Shown here: positions 17,029-25,441 of the stretch, one piece after another
Numbering within the stretch: position 1 is the stretch's first letter
Layout: every line of letters starts with the position of its first letter
Assembly: GCF_022347785.1 (NCBI RefSeq)
Contig: NZ_JAKRGA010000001.1
Location: 930,001-994,000, forward strand
Length of the DNA: 64,000 bases
From: Psychrobium sp. MM17-31
Lineage (GTDB): Bacteria; Pseudomonadota; Gammaproteobacteria; Enterobacterales; Psychrobiaceae
Reading direction: 5' to 3'
The notes under the pieces: model-generated
What the model was told of the DNA's origin: nothing
What the model saw: the letters and a program-made list of their open reading frames with translations, nothing else
Database searches by the model: none
Position numbers and translations under genes: made by a program

Positions 17029-17616
17029 TTAACTCCGATAGCGAGCAATAAGATCGCTAAGTGCCCGTTTAAACCTGCTGTGCTGATTGTCTTCTACGCC
17101 AACCCACACCATGCTTTGCGTCCCCAAATACAATGAATACAACTCATAAACAAATTGCTGTGAATCAGTGCCTTCTTTAAACTGCTTAGCCGCAATCACT
17201 TGTTCAACGGTGTAATTGAGATGATCGAGCCAAAGTGCCAAATCACGACAAATTTTGTCGTGAACTGCCCCCTCTTGATCGTCAAACTCTACCGCCGCAG
17301 AAATAAAGATGCAGGTCTTAGCCTGACGCTCATACCAATCAAGCCAACAATCACACATGCTCATTAGCCGTGTTAGCGGATCTTCAATCGTCATCGTCGG
17401 CTCAATAATAGTTTTTCGAAACAAACCATGCGCATGACGCAACACTTCCAACTGCAAATTCTCTTTCGATTTAAAATGCGCAAAGAGTCCAGACTTAGAC
17501 ATCCCCGTCGCCACAGCAAGCCCACCAATTGTCAGATCATTGAGACTAGTCTCAGTCGCCATCAGCAGCGCTGTTTCTAAAATCTGTTGCTTTGTTTTTT
17601 TGCCTTTATCAACCAT
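17029..17616 (-). CDS. TetR/AcrR-family transcriptional regulator
   Basis: A 195-residue repressor with an N-terminal helix-turn-helix (KQQILETALLMATE ... IGGLAVATGMSKSGLFAHF ... KENLQLEVL, residues 9-54) and a C-terminal ligand domain. It is the first gene of a two-gene operon with the alpha/beta hydrolase. A perfect 14-bp palindrome about 40 nt upstream of its ATG is the probable autoregulatory operator. Confidence 0.88.
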   Translation of the reverse strand: MVDKGKKTKQQILETALLMATETSLNDLTIGGLAVATGMSKSGLFAHFKSKENLQLEVLRHAHGLFRKTIIEPTMTIEDPLTRLMSMCDCWLDWYERQAKTCIFISAAVEFDDQEGAVHDKICRDLALWLDHLNYTVEQVIAAKQFKEGTDSQQFVYELYSLYLGTQSMVWVGVEDNQHSRFKRALSDLIARYRS

Positions 17617-17656
17617 GTTATTTCATCGTCGTCATTTAACTGCGCAACAAAAATAG

Positions 17657-17670
17657 CACGAACGTTCGTG
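17657..17670 (-). promoter_or_regulatory. Candidate TetR operator
   Basis: CACGAACGTTCGTG is a perfect 14-bp palindrome located 41-54 nt upstream of the tetR-type gene. ACGAACGTTCGT-like sites are common operators for TetR-family proteins of this kind. Confidence 0.6.
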
Positions 17671-17987
17671 TTTTGACAATACGTTTTTTCATGCCATATA
17701 TACTTGTGCTAGCTTTAGCTAGCATTCCCCTGAAAATAAGAATATTTCAATGGATTAAATAAAAATAGAGAGCTAGACGAGTACGAAAATCTCATTCGTA
17801 TATAATGATTTAGGTGGCAAAAGAAGTAAGAGAAATTTATTGCACTCACTCAACGAGTGCTGTTTATGTTCATAGTTGCGCTTGGTATCAAGGTCGTCGT
17901 CGACTAAGAAACAATGCCGCACACATCTACTAGTTACACAGCAACGAATAGATTATGAATGAAAAGAATACAACCAATTCTTTATTT
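17671..17987. other. Intergenic stretch without a convincing gene
   Basis: A+T-rich sequence with a TATAAT near 17798, an inverted repeat TGCTAGC/GCTAGCA near 17708-17724 and GCACTC/GAGTGC near 17843. Short frames with some protein-like composition around 17870-17910 have no start and may be gene debris. Nothing else is supported. Confidence 0.4.
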
Positions 17988-18269
17988 TTATTCTAAAACA
18001 CCTAAGAACCCTAATATAACACCCGAAAATACAATCAAAACCATCATTCGAGTGTTTCTAATACAAGAAGAATAATAATTTTTCTGACGCTCGTTCTGTA
18101 AAGGCAATTGCGTTTTCACTCTACAGAACGATAAGGACTCATTATTTATCAAATAATACAAATCTATTGTTGGCAATTGAGAGTCAATTTCTATTTTTAG
18201 CTTATTCGCCAAAAAATAGCCTCTTATGGAAAAGAAGAACATAGAAAAAAAGAGAAAAAAACCTAACAT
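17988..18269 (-). CDS. Hypothetical small membrane protein
   Basis: Not recognised. The product from ATG 18269 is 93 residues (a TTG at 18296 would give 102). It has two strongly hydrophobic segments, one at the N-terminus (MLGFFLFFSMFFFSI) and one at the C-terminus (MMVLIVFSGVILGFLGV), separated by about 55 polar residues that include two cysteines. The layout is a two-helix inner-membrane protein with a periplasmic or cytoplasmic loop. It stands alone in an A+T-rich 1-kb gap, and codon choice is more A/T-rich than in its neighbours. It may be a recent arrival or not expressed. Confidence 0.45.
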   Translation of the reverse strand: MLGFFLFFSMFFFSIRGYFLANKLKIEIDSQLPTIDLYYLINNESLSFCRVKTQLPLQNERQKNYYSSCIRNTRMMVLIVFSGVILGFLGVLE

Positions 18270-18296
18270 TTTCAGTTCTAAACCTCTAACCAGCAA

Positions 18297-18636
18297 AACC
18301 CATTTAGGAATGTGAATTCTTTATTCAATATTAGTTTGATTACTTCATAGTGCAGGAAAAAGCTACAAGCAGACAGGAAAAACTATCTCATTGTTTTATC
18401 TTTAATTCAATGTCCAATAAACAATATCTCTTATCTATTTACACTAGAGAAACGCTTGATATTAAACTCTACCTACAAAATCTATTACTACAATTAAGCT
18501 AATTACCTTTAATCAGTTCTACTATTTTGGCGTTCGAATAATTCAATACTAAAAACGACTAAACAACGAGCAAACTAGGTAAATTAGATACTCATCACAA
18601 CGGGTTACTTCAAAGAATAGTTTTCTTACAAGCAAC
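18297..18636. other. A+T-rich intergenic stretch, nothing recognised
   Basis: No open frame with coding character, RNA gene or repeat could be supported between the small membrane protein gene and the terminator at 18637. Confidence 0.4.
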
Positions 18637-18665
18637 AAAAAGCCCGCTTGTTTACAAGCGGGCTT
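18637..18665 (-). terminator. Terminator of the btuB-lipoprotein operon
   Basis: AAGCCCGCTTG and CAAGCGGGCTT form an 11-bp stem around a TTTA loop. On the - strand it is followed by TTTTTG, so it ends the transcript of the lipoprotein gene. Confidence 0.9.
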
Positions 18666-18683
18666 GCCCATCGACAGTTTCAA

Positions 18684-19910
18684 CTAGTCTAAAAAGCGAA
18701 TAACACCTGGATTAAGCTCAGTCAGTAGACGGTCGCCTTCTTTTTGGTTAGTCGCCGTGTTGATTACATCAATACCCGGCGTTGATGGGTTAATAGTACT
18801 TACCCATAAGAAGTTAGAATCATCAACGCTAATAAACGAAATTTCTTCGCTACCAGTCTCAGCAATATTGCTCGCGACAATCGCACCAGTTGATGGGTTG
18901 AACTCGTATAAAGCAGAGGTTGTTACCCATTTTCCATCATCGTTAAAACCAGCTTTACTCGCCACAAAATAGCCCTTGCTGGTTGAAACAATTTCACTAG
19001 TCGTAATAAAGGCATCGGTGTTATCAGCAATGTCTGCCGCACTTAATACTGTTGACGTTGAGTAATCTGACGTTTCAATCTTCTCAATCATACTCAAACT
19101 TAAATCGGTATTGCCGAAAACGCTACGCGATGTGACATAAACATCACCAAAGGCCGCTTTAAGGTTGTGTTCAAGCGGGTTTTGGCCAGTTAACTTAATG
19201 CCTTTAACGCCATCATCAGCAGTGTGATTTGTTTCAATTTCTGTGTCAGTCGCTACATCAAATACCGCAACATAAGCAGTGTTTGGTGCCCAAGCGTCAG
19301 ATAAACGCTGCATTGTAATGTAGAGTTTACCGTCAACGACAACACCTGCAGATGGCGAAGGCGTTGTGCTGTTATTTTCTGGAATGTATGAACCAAGATC
19401 CAATTCGCCAATTTTAAAGTCAGCTGCTTCAGTTGCGTTTGGATTAACGATCCATACCTTTGATGAGCCGTAGCGGATCAAATACGCTTTATTGGCATTA
19501 GCAAATACTAAATTGTACGGGTTTGATGATGCAGTTTCGCCCTCATCCTTGGTGCCGTATGAGTAAATCTGCGCATCTGGTGCATCGCTGTTGTACTTTT
19601 CAACGGTATCAATAAAGAAACGGCCAATGTGGTACACGTCTTTACCGTAGCTTGTTAAGGTGTAATCTGATTTATCCTTTACGTAGTAATCGCCCGCAAC
19701 TGATTGATCGTTGAGATCTAAATAAGCCACTTCTGAGCTAGAGTAATCAGGCGCAATTGTTTGTACTACGGCTTTCTTTGGTACAACAGGCACGATATCT
19801 TTTTTAGTATCGCTACTGCCGCCACAACCCGCTAATAAACTAACACTGGCCGCAAGGGCTAACGATAACGCAGTGCGCTTAGCGCTAGCACCCGATTTAA
19901 AATAACTCAT
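18684..19910 (-). CDS. Beta-propeller-like lipoprotein, candidate BtuG-type cobalamin-binding partner
   Basis: A 408-residue lipoprotein: the signal sequence ends in LLAGCGGSS, with the lipidated cysteine near residue 29. The rest is rich in repeated beta segments of about 45-60 residues (for example AYLIRYGSSKVWIVNPN, VVVDGKLYITMQRL, FISVDDSNFLWVS), as in YncE/YVTN-type propellers. It follows the BtuB-like receptor gene by 5 nt behind a cobalamin riboswitch. In Bacteroidota, BtuG is a surface propeller lipoprotein that binds B12 and sits on BtuB. The same role is inferred here from context and fold-like character, not from demonstrated homology. It could instead be periplasmic. Confidence 0.72.
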   Translation of the reverse strand: MSYFKSGASAKRTALSLALAASVSLLAGCGGSSDTKKDIVPVVPKKAVVQTIAPDYSSSEVAYLDLNDQSVAGDYYVKDKSDYTLTSYGKDVYHIGRFFIDTVEKYNSDAPDAQIYSYGTKDEGETASSNPYNLVFANANKAYLIRYGSSKVWIVNPNATEAADFKIGELDLGSYIPENNSTTPSPSAGVVVDGKLYITMQRLSDAWAPNTAYVAVFDVATDTEIETNHTADDGVKGIKLTGQNPLEHNLKAAFGDVYVTSRSVFGNTDLSLSMIEKIETSDYSTSTVLSAADIADNTDAFITTSEIVSTSKGYFVASKAGFNDDGKWVTTSALYEFNPSTGAIVASNIAETGSEEISFISVDDSNFLWVSTINPSTPGIDVINTATNQKEGDRLLTELNPGVIRFLD

Positions 19911-19915
19911 GGTAA

Positions 19916-21883
19916 TTACTCCTCAAAAGAAAACTTAATAAATAGATTGCGCCCCTGTGCAGGACGGTTTGCGAGATCGCGATAGGTTTCATCAAACAGG
20001 TTATTAACCCCGATATTCACGGAAAATGATTGTTGCTGCCAACGCAGGTTAACGTCACTAAGCCAGCGATCACTCGGATTGCCATTACCCTGTGCTTGCT
20101 GCTCAACCTTGTTGGCTAAATTAAAATACAGTCCTTCGCTATATTGGCTCGACGCATCAAGTGACCAATGCTGCGTTAAATCCGCGCTTAATTTGACGCT
20201 GTATTCGCGATGATAAATGCCCGGCAGCTTTTTGTTATTGAAAGCGACAAACTCAGACACGCTGTTGCTGTCGATAAAATTAGCCTGCCCTTGTAACGTA
20301 ATCGCATCGGAAATTTGATAGTCCGCTTGTAATTCAAATCCTGAAATATCAGCGTCATTAACGTTGCCATAACTACCAATACCCGATGAATTAAAGGTCG
20401 CGACTATGGCGTCTGATACCTGCTTTAAATACACAGCGGAGTTCACAGAAAAACGCGCCGCCTGATAATTAGCGCTCAGAGAAACTGCATTAGATTGCTC
20501 AGGCTTAAGGCTGTCATTTCCTTTAAATAATCCGCGGTCACCAAAACGCTCAAACATTGTCGGCATACGGACACCGCGACTAAGTGATGCGCCCCAATCG
20601 ATACTGCGCCAGCTATACTGCACTGCAAGCTCACCAGAAACAAAATCACTATCGTTTTGTTTAACTGCGCCATCACTATTGAGCGCTCTATTACGACTCT
20701 CTTCACGTAACTGACTTATCAACACATGAGCTGACAACGGCTGCTTGTTACTTTTCCAGTCACCGCGACCACCAACAAGCCATTGCTCAACTGTCGCCTT
20801 AACGTCACAAGCGCTAATGCCATTACAGTTAATGGTCTCGCCGTTAACCTGTGTTTTTGATGCAAAGGCTTGACGATTAATATCGATAAATGGCGTTAAC
20901 GTCCACTGCTCTAATTGCCACGTTGGTTTGACTGACAGACTGGCTTTCTCGCTGTCATAAAAGCCATCGCGACGCGCGAGTTGCGGTACATTATCGATAT
21001 AATGCTCATCGCGTTTATCGAAGTAACCTTCCACTTCAAGTTGCGACAACCTCGAATTTACTGGATTATATAAGTAAGTAAGTGCCAACCTCGATTGCTC
21101 TAAATCGATTGACGAATTGTTGTTAGGCACATTAATTTGATAGTGAGGCAATGCTTTATCTTGATTGCTGAATTGACCGTTAAGACGCAGCTGATTTAAA
21201 TCGCCAATCCACAACGCATTGGCCGAAAACGTCGTCTTTTCAAATCCATTATTGCGTAGTGGCTCAACCGTTGGCTCGGTCGGGTTAGCAATTGGTTGCG
21301 GCACTAAATAATCATAATCATTGTCACTTGTGACGTGATTGAGCCCAATCGCCCCTTGAAAACTACCAGCGCGAATATTTTTAAGGGCATTCAGCTCCTG
21401 ATAACCAAAAGAACCAATACCCGCACTCAACCGCAATGTCTTGCGCTCAGGATTGTAAGTATTAATGCGGATCACACCGCCTATTGGCGTTGCCCCACTG
21501 CCAATTGCCTGCTCTTTACTCACTTCAATTGATTGGATGTTTTCGACGGGAAGCTGGTTTAAATCAAAACCGCCAAACTGGCCATCGTTCACCAATTGGC
21601 CATCAATATATAATTGCACTTGCTTGGAGGATGAACCGCGAATAGATACGGCTGCTGGATTGCCAATACCGCTAATTTGCCGAACTTGAATACCATTGAT
21701 TTGATCGAGAATATCATTGAGGTTTTGCGCACTATCCACAAAGTCATCGCGACTTAATACGATATAGTTAGCACTTTGTTTGAGCCGCTCGCCGCTAATA
21801 GCAATACGCTCAATGTCTTGCGCCCATAACGAAGAGGAAGTCAAAATAGCACAACTAGTTATGGAAATAGATTTTAGCGACAT
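19916..21883 (-). CDS. btuB: TonB-dependent receptor, BtuB-like cobalamin transporter
   Basis: A 655-residue outer-membrane receptor, similar in size to BtuB (about 600). Signal peptide residues 1-21 (ending LWA), a TonB-box-like IERIAISGE, and a plug domain with LNDILDQINGIQVRQISG, VSIRGSSSKQVQLYIDGQ and SIEVSKEQAIGSGATPIGG. The beta-barrel ends in a terminal aromatic (IKFSFEE region). Cobalamin as the substrate is inferred from the upstream riboswitch and the short BtuB-like plug. The next gene, 5 nt downstream, encodes a propeller-like lipoprotein. Confidence 0.88.
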   Translation of the reverse strand: MSLKSISITSCAILTSSSLWAQDIERIAISGERLKQSANYIVLSRDDFVDSAQNLNDILDQINGIQVRQISGIGNPAAVSIRGSSSKQVQLYIDGQLVNDGQFGGFDLNQLPVENIQSIEVSKEQAIGSGATPIGGVIRINTYNPERKTLRLSAGIGSFGYQELNALKNIRAGSFQGAIGLNHVTSDNDYDYLVPQPIANPTEPTVEPLRNNGFEKTTFSANALWIGDLNQLRLNGQFSNQDKALPHYQINVPNNNSSIDLEQSRLALTYLYNPVNSRLSQLEVEGYFDKRDEHYIDNVPQLARRDGFYDSEKASLSVKPTWQLEQWTLTPFIDINRQAFASKTQVNGETINCNGISACDVKATVEQWLVGGRGDWKSNKQPLSAHVLISQLREESRNRALNSDGAVKQNDSDFVSGELAVQYSWRSIDWGASLSRGVRMPTMFERFGDRGLFKGNDSLKPEQSNAVSLSANYQAARFSVNSAVYLKQVSDAIVATFNSSGIGSYGNVNDADISGFELQADYQISDAITLQGQANFIDSNSVSEFVAFNNKKLPGIYHREYSVKLSADLTQHWSLDASSQYSEGLYFNLANKVEQQAQGNGNPSDRWLSDVNLRWQQQSFSVNIGVNNLFDETYRDLANRPAQGRNLFIKFSFEE

Positions 21884-21999
21884 AACGCCCTCAACAGCAC
21901 ACAGAGGACATAAGAAAGATACGCGCAGCGAATAAAAGGCGAATGCCCAGCGCGCAGATATTTCTTTCTATCGCCCTCCGCAATAGTATAGATAGATAG

Positions 22000-22150
22000 A
22001 CTAAGGCCGGTATCGGACTGTTATTCAACACATTGAATAAATCACCGTTGCGGGGGCAGCGAAGGAATGTCACCTTACTTCCCGTTTACCCTAAGCCCTC
22101 AACATTACTTAAAATCACCGTATCGCTGAGTCTTAGGCACCTCAATTAAT
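22000..22150 (-). promoter_or_regulatory. Cobalamin riboswitch upstream of the btuB-lipoprotein operon
   Basis: Read on the - strand the element has GAGGTGCCT, GGGTAAACGGGAAG, GGTGACATTCC, GCTGCCCCCGCAACGGTGAT and AGTCCGATACCGGCCT in the canonical order, so all core parts of a cobalamin riboswitch are present. Between it and the start codon lies a long imperfect hairpin (about 21912-21970, AAGAAAGAT ... TTTCTTTCT arms) that probably belongs to the expression platform. Confidence 0.93.
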
Positions 22151-22334
22151 TGCTGCACTTTAAAGGCATTGCTGCTGTTGGTCAACAACTAAATAGACGT
22201 CTATACGTCTTTTTGTGATTCAACATTAGATTAGCCTTTCATAACATATATTTACAATTATTGATGAAAATATTAGATACAATAAATCTAAAAATAATAT
22301 ACTTAGCGGCCAAGTAAAGGACTGCAAAACATTC

Positions 22335-23291
22335 ATGACCACCAGCGCAATACAAGCTATTCGACAAATCGATACTGAAAATATCGAGGCATTAGGTCGG
22401 TTCCACCTCAACAAAAATCGTGATTACACCCAATTTCAACGTGGTAAGTTCAAGGCAAATGCCACTGAAATCACCCTCAACCAAGCGCAAATTCTGCGAG
22501 AAAGTTTCAACCTAGGCACTCGGATCGAAGCGACACCAGCAGATTGCTTTTTGCCTTTTGCAGTGGTTATGCCCCATTCAAGTGATTACCAATTTTGTGG
22601 CCAGCAAGCGCAAGGCAACCCATTTCTTCAAGCCAGTGGCGGAACATGGGAAGTACACTCTCAGCAACGACTCGACTATGTTGCCACTGTATTTTTGCGA
22701 GAGCACTTTATAAAAAGTTATCACTCACTTACTGGAAGAGAACCAAATAGCAATGTCATTAGTAGTAGAATGGCCCAAACATCAAGTCAATTACAATGGC
22801 AATACGCGCGGCAAGTGTTAGAAGTAACCCAGCAACTTTTAGTACAGCCAAGTTTGTTAGCAGACGATAATATTCAACGAATGGTGTGCGCTCACTTATT
22901 GCGATTAACCATAGATATAGTTAATGACTCGCTCGCACTTCCGGAACCGTTAACTCGACACAACAAACGCCAGCAGGGCGTAACTCGCGTCGTTGAATTT
23001 CTTAGAGAAAATGCCCATTTGCTGCCAGATATCACGCAATTGTGTGATATTGCTCAGCTCAGTGAACGGTCATTGCAATATGGTTTTAAGGAAAAGTACG
23101 GCGTAACACCTGTTCAATACTTGCGTTTGATTAGGTTAAATGGCGCTCACAAAGCCCTACTAAATGCCGATAAGAGCACAACAACTGTCGCGCAAATCGC
23201 CTTAAACTGGGGTTTTGTTGAGTTTGGTCGTTTTTCCCGTGATTATAAATCGCTGTTTGAGCAACTCCCCTCTCAAACGCTCATTTCGTGA
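22335..23291 (+). CDS. AraC-family regulator with EutR-like layout
   Basis: A 318-residue regulator. The C-terminal third (about residues 215-315) is an AraC DNA-binding domain with two helix-turn-helix units: ITQLCDIAQLSERSLQYGFK and TVAQIALNWGFVEFGRFSRD. The N-terminal 200 residues have the layout seen in EutR-type regulators, and EutR itself responds to adenosylcobalamin and ethanolamine. It is divergent from the riboswitch-controlled btuB operon. Control by or of B12 is therefore a reasonable inference, not shown. Its 3' end overlaps the convergent HDOD gene by 19 nt. Confidence 0.8.
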   Translation: MTTSAIQAIRQIDTENIEALGRFHLNKNRDYTQFQRGKFKANATEITLNQAQILRESFNLGTRIEATPADCFLPFAVVMPHSSDYQFCGQQAQGNPFLQASGGTWEVHSQQRLDYVATVFLREHFIKSYHSLTGREPNSNVISSRMAQTSSQLQWQYARQVLEVTQQLLVQPSLLADDNIQRMVCAHLLRLTIDIVNDSLALPEPLTRHNKRQQGVTRVVEFLRENAHLLPDITQLCDIAQLSERSLQYGFKEKYGVTPVQYLRLIRLNGAHKALLNADKSTTTVAQIALNWGFVEFGRFSRDYKSLFEQLPSQTLIS

Positions 23292-24343
23292 ATGTAATCT
23301 TTCGCTTGTGACGAATTAACCAAGCTTAGCGCTTTGGCTTTCAATTCTTCGGCATCTTCCAGTTTTGCCTCAAGACGCAAAGCCAGCTTACTAATAATTC
23401 GCGCTTCAAAGATAAAACAACTGACGGGATATTTGCTACTTACCAAAGGAAGCTTATCAGCGCTGCGCAATTTTGTTTGCAACTCTAGCGGGCGTAAAAT
23501 ACTAGCTGGAAGCTGCCAATGTTTGGCAATGGCATAGGTGATACGCTTAGAATGACGACTGAGGATTTGTCTAAACAACTGCGAATCAGGTAAACAATCT
23601 GGATGGGCATGTTTAAAGGCCTCCACCATCATTTGATAAATCACAATGTCGCCTAAGTTACTAATCAAGCCAATCAAATAAGCTTGTTGCGATTGCTCAC
23701 TACAATGAGAGTGATTTATCAGCTCTCGCGCCACAGCGCCAGAGGTTAAGCTGTGTTGCCAAATTTGCTGACCATAATGCTGAAAATAGAGATCGGTTTG
23801 CGGTACCAGTTGGCTCATAAAGCCATCGATAACTCCCTTAGATAGACCATAAGAGCCAAGCTGCATAAAGGCTGACTTAATATCCGTCACTTCCTTGTTT
23901 GAACGATTGTAATAGGATGAATTCGCTAATTTAATTACCTTAGCGGCGATCATCGGCTCATTCTTCAATAGTTCAACCACCACGTCGGCGTTAAACTCAT
24001 TCTTACCTAGATGTGCAACGATAGTACTTAGTGACGCTGGCAATACTGGCAGTGAATCAAGAATTAGCTCAGGCTTTTTTAAAACTTGCTCGACTTTAAT
24101 CGCAATTTGCAATGACAGTTCATCTTGTTGATTATTCTGGCGCACCTTACCAAACAGCACGTCATAGAATTCATCGCGATAATGTTGTTCAGGCGTCGAC
24201 AAATCATCTTGAAAATATTGACTTAAATCGAGACCACGCATTTTTTGCTCCCACGTCACCGACGCGGCGCTTTGCGCATTGCTAGCACTCCCTTTACTCA
24301 CATTATCTTTAGGTAATAAACGTTTAATCAAAGACTTAAACAT
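23273..24343 (-). CDS. HDOD-domain protein
   Basis: A 356-residue cytoplasmic protein. Residues about 95-300 form an HDOD domain, a relative of HD phosphohydrolases that lacks most metal ligands: LDSLPVLPASLSTIVAHL, NEPMIAAKVIKLANSSYYN, LGSYGLSKGVIDGF and YLIGLISNLGDIVIYQMM. HDOD proteins act in signalling, for example in c-di-GMP or motility control, usually as non-enzymatic adaptors. No second output domain is visible; the N-terminal 60 residues are low-complexity and basic. It stands alone, and its target is unknown. Confidence 0.83.
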   Translation of the reverse strand: MFKSLIKRLLPKDNVSKGSASNAQSAASVTWEQKMRGLDLSQYFQDDLSTPEQHYRDEFYDVLFGKVRQNNQQDELSLQIAIKVEQVLKKPELILDSLPVLPASLSTIVAHLGKNEFNADVVVELLKNEPMIAAKVIKLANSSYYNRSNKEVTDIKSAFMQLGSYGLSKGVIDGFMSQLVPQTDLYFQHYGQQIWQHSLTSGAVARELINHSHCSEQSQQAYLIGLISNLGDIVIYQMMVEAFKHAHPDCLPDSQLFRQILSRHSKRITYAIAKHWQLPASILRPLELQTKLRSADKLPLVSSKYPVSCFIFEARIISKLALRLEAKLEDAEELKAKALSLVNSSQAKDYIHEMSV

Positions 24344-24523
24344 GGCTCTTTCCGATGAACTATTACAGTTTTATTAATTTTATAGTTGGCGGAGTCTAAC
24401 AAACTAAATATCACTGAATATGCAAAATCCGCAAAATTGGCAGGAGGTTGTTTTATTGTGATCGCTAAGCTACATTGTGCGCCAAATTCCTCCCAATGCT
24501 AATAACAACAGCCATTAACTATT

Positions 24524-25396
24524 ATGAACGCAATTAACAAACTTCTTATATTCATATTCCTGAGCTTCATTAGCTTAAGCAGCTTTGCACTAGGTCAACT
24601 TGGTCATCAGGTGGTCTGTGATTTGGCCTATAACGAATTACCACAAAACCAACAACAGCAAATCAGCCAATTGCTAACTGCCATGCCTAAAGCGCACCGC
24701 ATCAAACTCAATCGCTATATGAATCAAGATGACGATGCTGCTATCACGTTCGCCAAAAGCTGTGTCTGGGCAGATGCCATTAAGAAGCAAGCCGATTACA
24801 AGCAATTCGAAAAATGGCATTTTATGAACGTGCCGCGCACCGCACAGAACATTACAACGAACGCCTGTAAAAAGGACTGCATCGGTCAAGCCGTTAACAT
24901 TCACCAACAACAAGTTTCAACCGCACAAGATCCTTGGCAAAAACTGCAAGCATTGATGTTCTTAGGCCATTGGCTAGGCGACATCCATCAGCCGCTGCAC
25001 GTTAGTTACGCCAATGATTGGGGTGGTAACAAAATCAAGATTACAAAACGCAGTAATGTGCGCTGTGAAACACTGCACTGGTATTGGGATGACTGCGTAC
25101 TGAGTCGCCAAGCTCGCAGCTTTGAGCAATGGATTAGCCATTTAAGTAGTAATAAATCAGTAACGACTACGCAGTGGCGTCCAGAGCACGTATGGCAATG
25201 GGCAGACGAATCTTATCAAATCGTGACTTCAGCGGACTTTAAATACTGTGTAAAACAAGATGGCAGCTGCCGCAGCCCACGTGATAACAAAGTCACGCTA
25301 CCGGCTGACTATCAAGCACAATTTGCACCTGTTATTAATCAGCGCATGATATTAGCAGGCCAGCGTTTGGCTCAGTTATTAAAACAATCGATGTAA
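24524..25396 (+). CDS. S1/P1-type zinc nuclease, secreted
   Basis: A 290-residue exported nuclease with a signal peptide of about 22 residues (ending SSFA). Zinc-binding residues of the S1/P1 family are visible: GQLGHQVVCDLAY, SCVWADAIKK, WHFMNVPR, LGHWLGDIHQPLHV and NDWGGNKIKI. Six cysteines suggest disulfides. In P1 nuclease the mature protein begins with a Trp whose amino group binds zinc; here the residue after the predicted cleavage site is Leu23. The likely role is degrading extracellular DNA and RNA for phosphate and nitrogen. Confidence 0.88.
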   Translation: MNAINKLLIFIFLSFISLSSFALGQLGHQVVCDLAYNELPQNQQQQISQLLTAMPKAHRIKLNRYMNQDDDAAITFAKSCVWADAIKKQADYKQFEKWHFMNVPRTAQNITTNACKKDCIGQAVNIHQQQVSTAQDPWQKLQALMFLGHWLGDIHQPLHVSYANDWGGNKIKITKRSNVRCETLHWYWDDCVLSRQARSFEQWISHLSSNKSVTTTQWRPEHVWQWADESYQIVTSADFKYCVKQDGSCRSPRDNKVTLPADYQAQFAPVINQRMILAGQRLAQLLKQSM

Positions 25397-25405
25397 TGAG
25401 CTAAT

Positions 25406-25436
25406 AAAAATGGCGCTCGCCTTAATGAGCGCCACT
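25406..25436. terminator. Bidirectional terminator between the nuclease and cusA genes
   Basis: TGGCGCTC and GAGCGCCA form an 8-bp G+C-rich stem around GCCTTAAT, with AAAAA upstream (T run for the - strand). Confidence 0.8.
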
Positions 25437-25441
25437 TACTC

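Noticed and set aside
17830-17945. Possible decayed gene near 17.85-17.95 kb
   Set aside because: Short frames with some protein-like residues but no start, no family match and stops in all frames.
22187-22214. AGACGTCTATACGTCTTTTT as a terminator or operator
   Set aside because: The stem is only six pairs and lies upstream of both divergent transcripts; it may be a regulatory palindrome but cannot be assigned.
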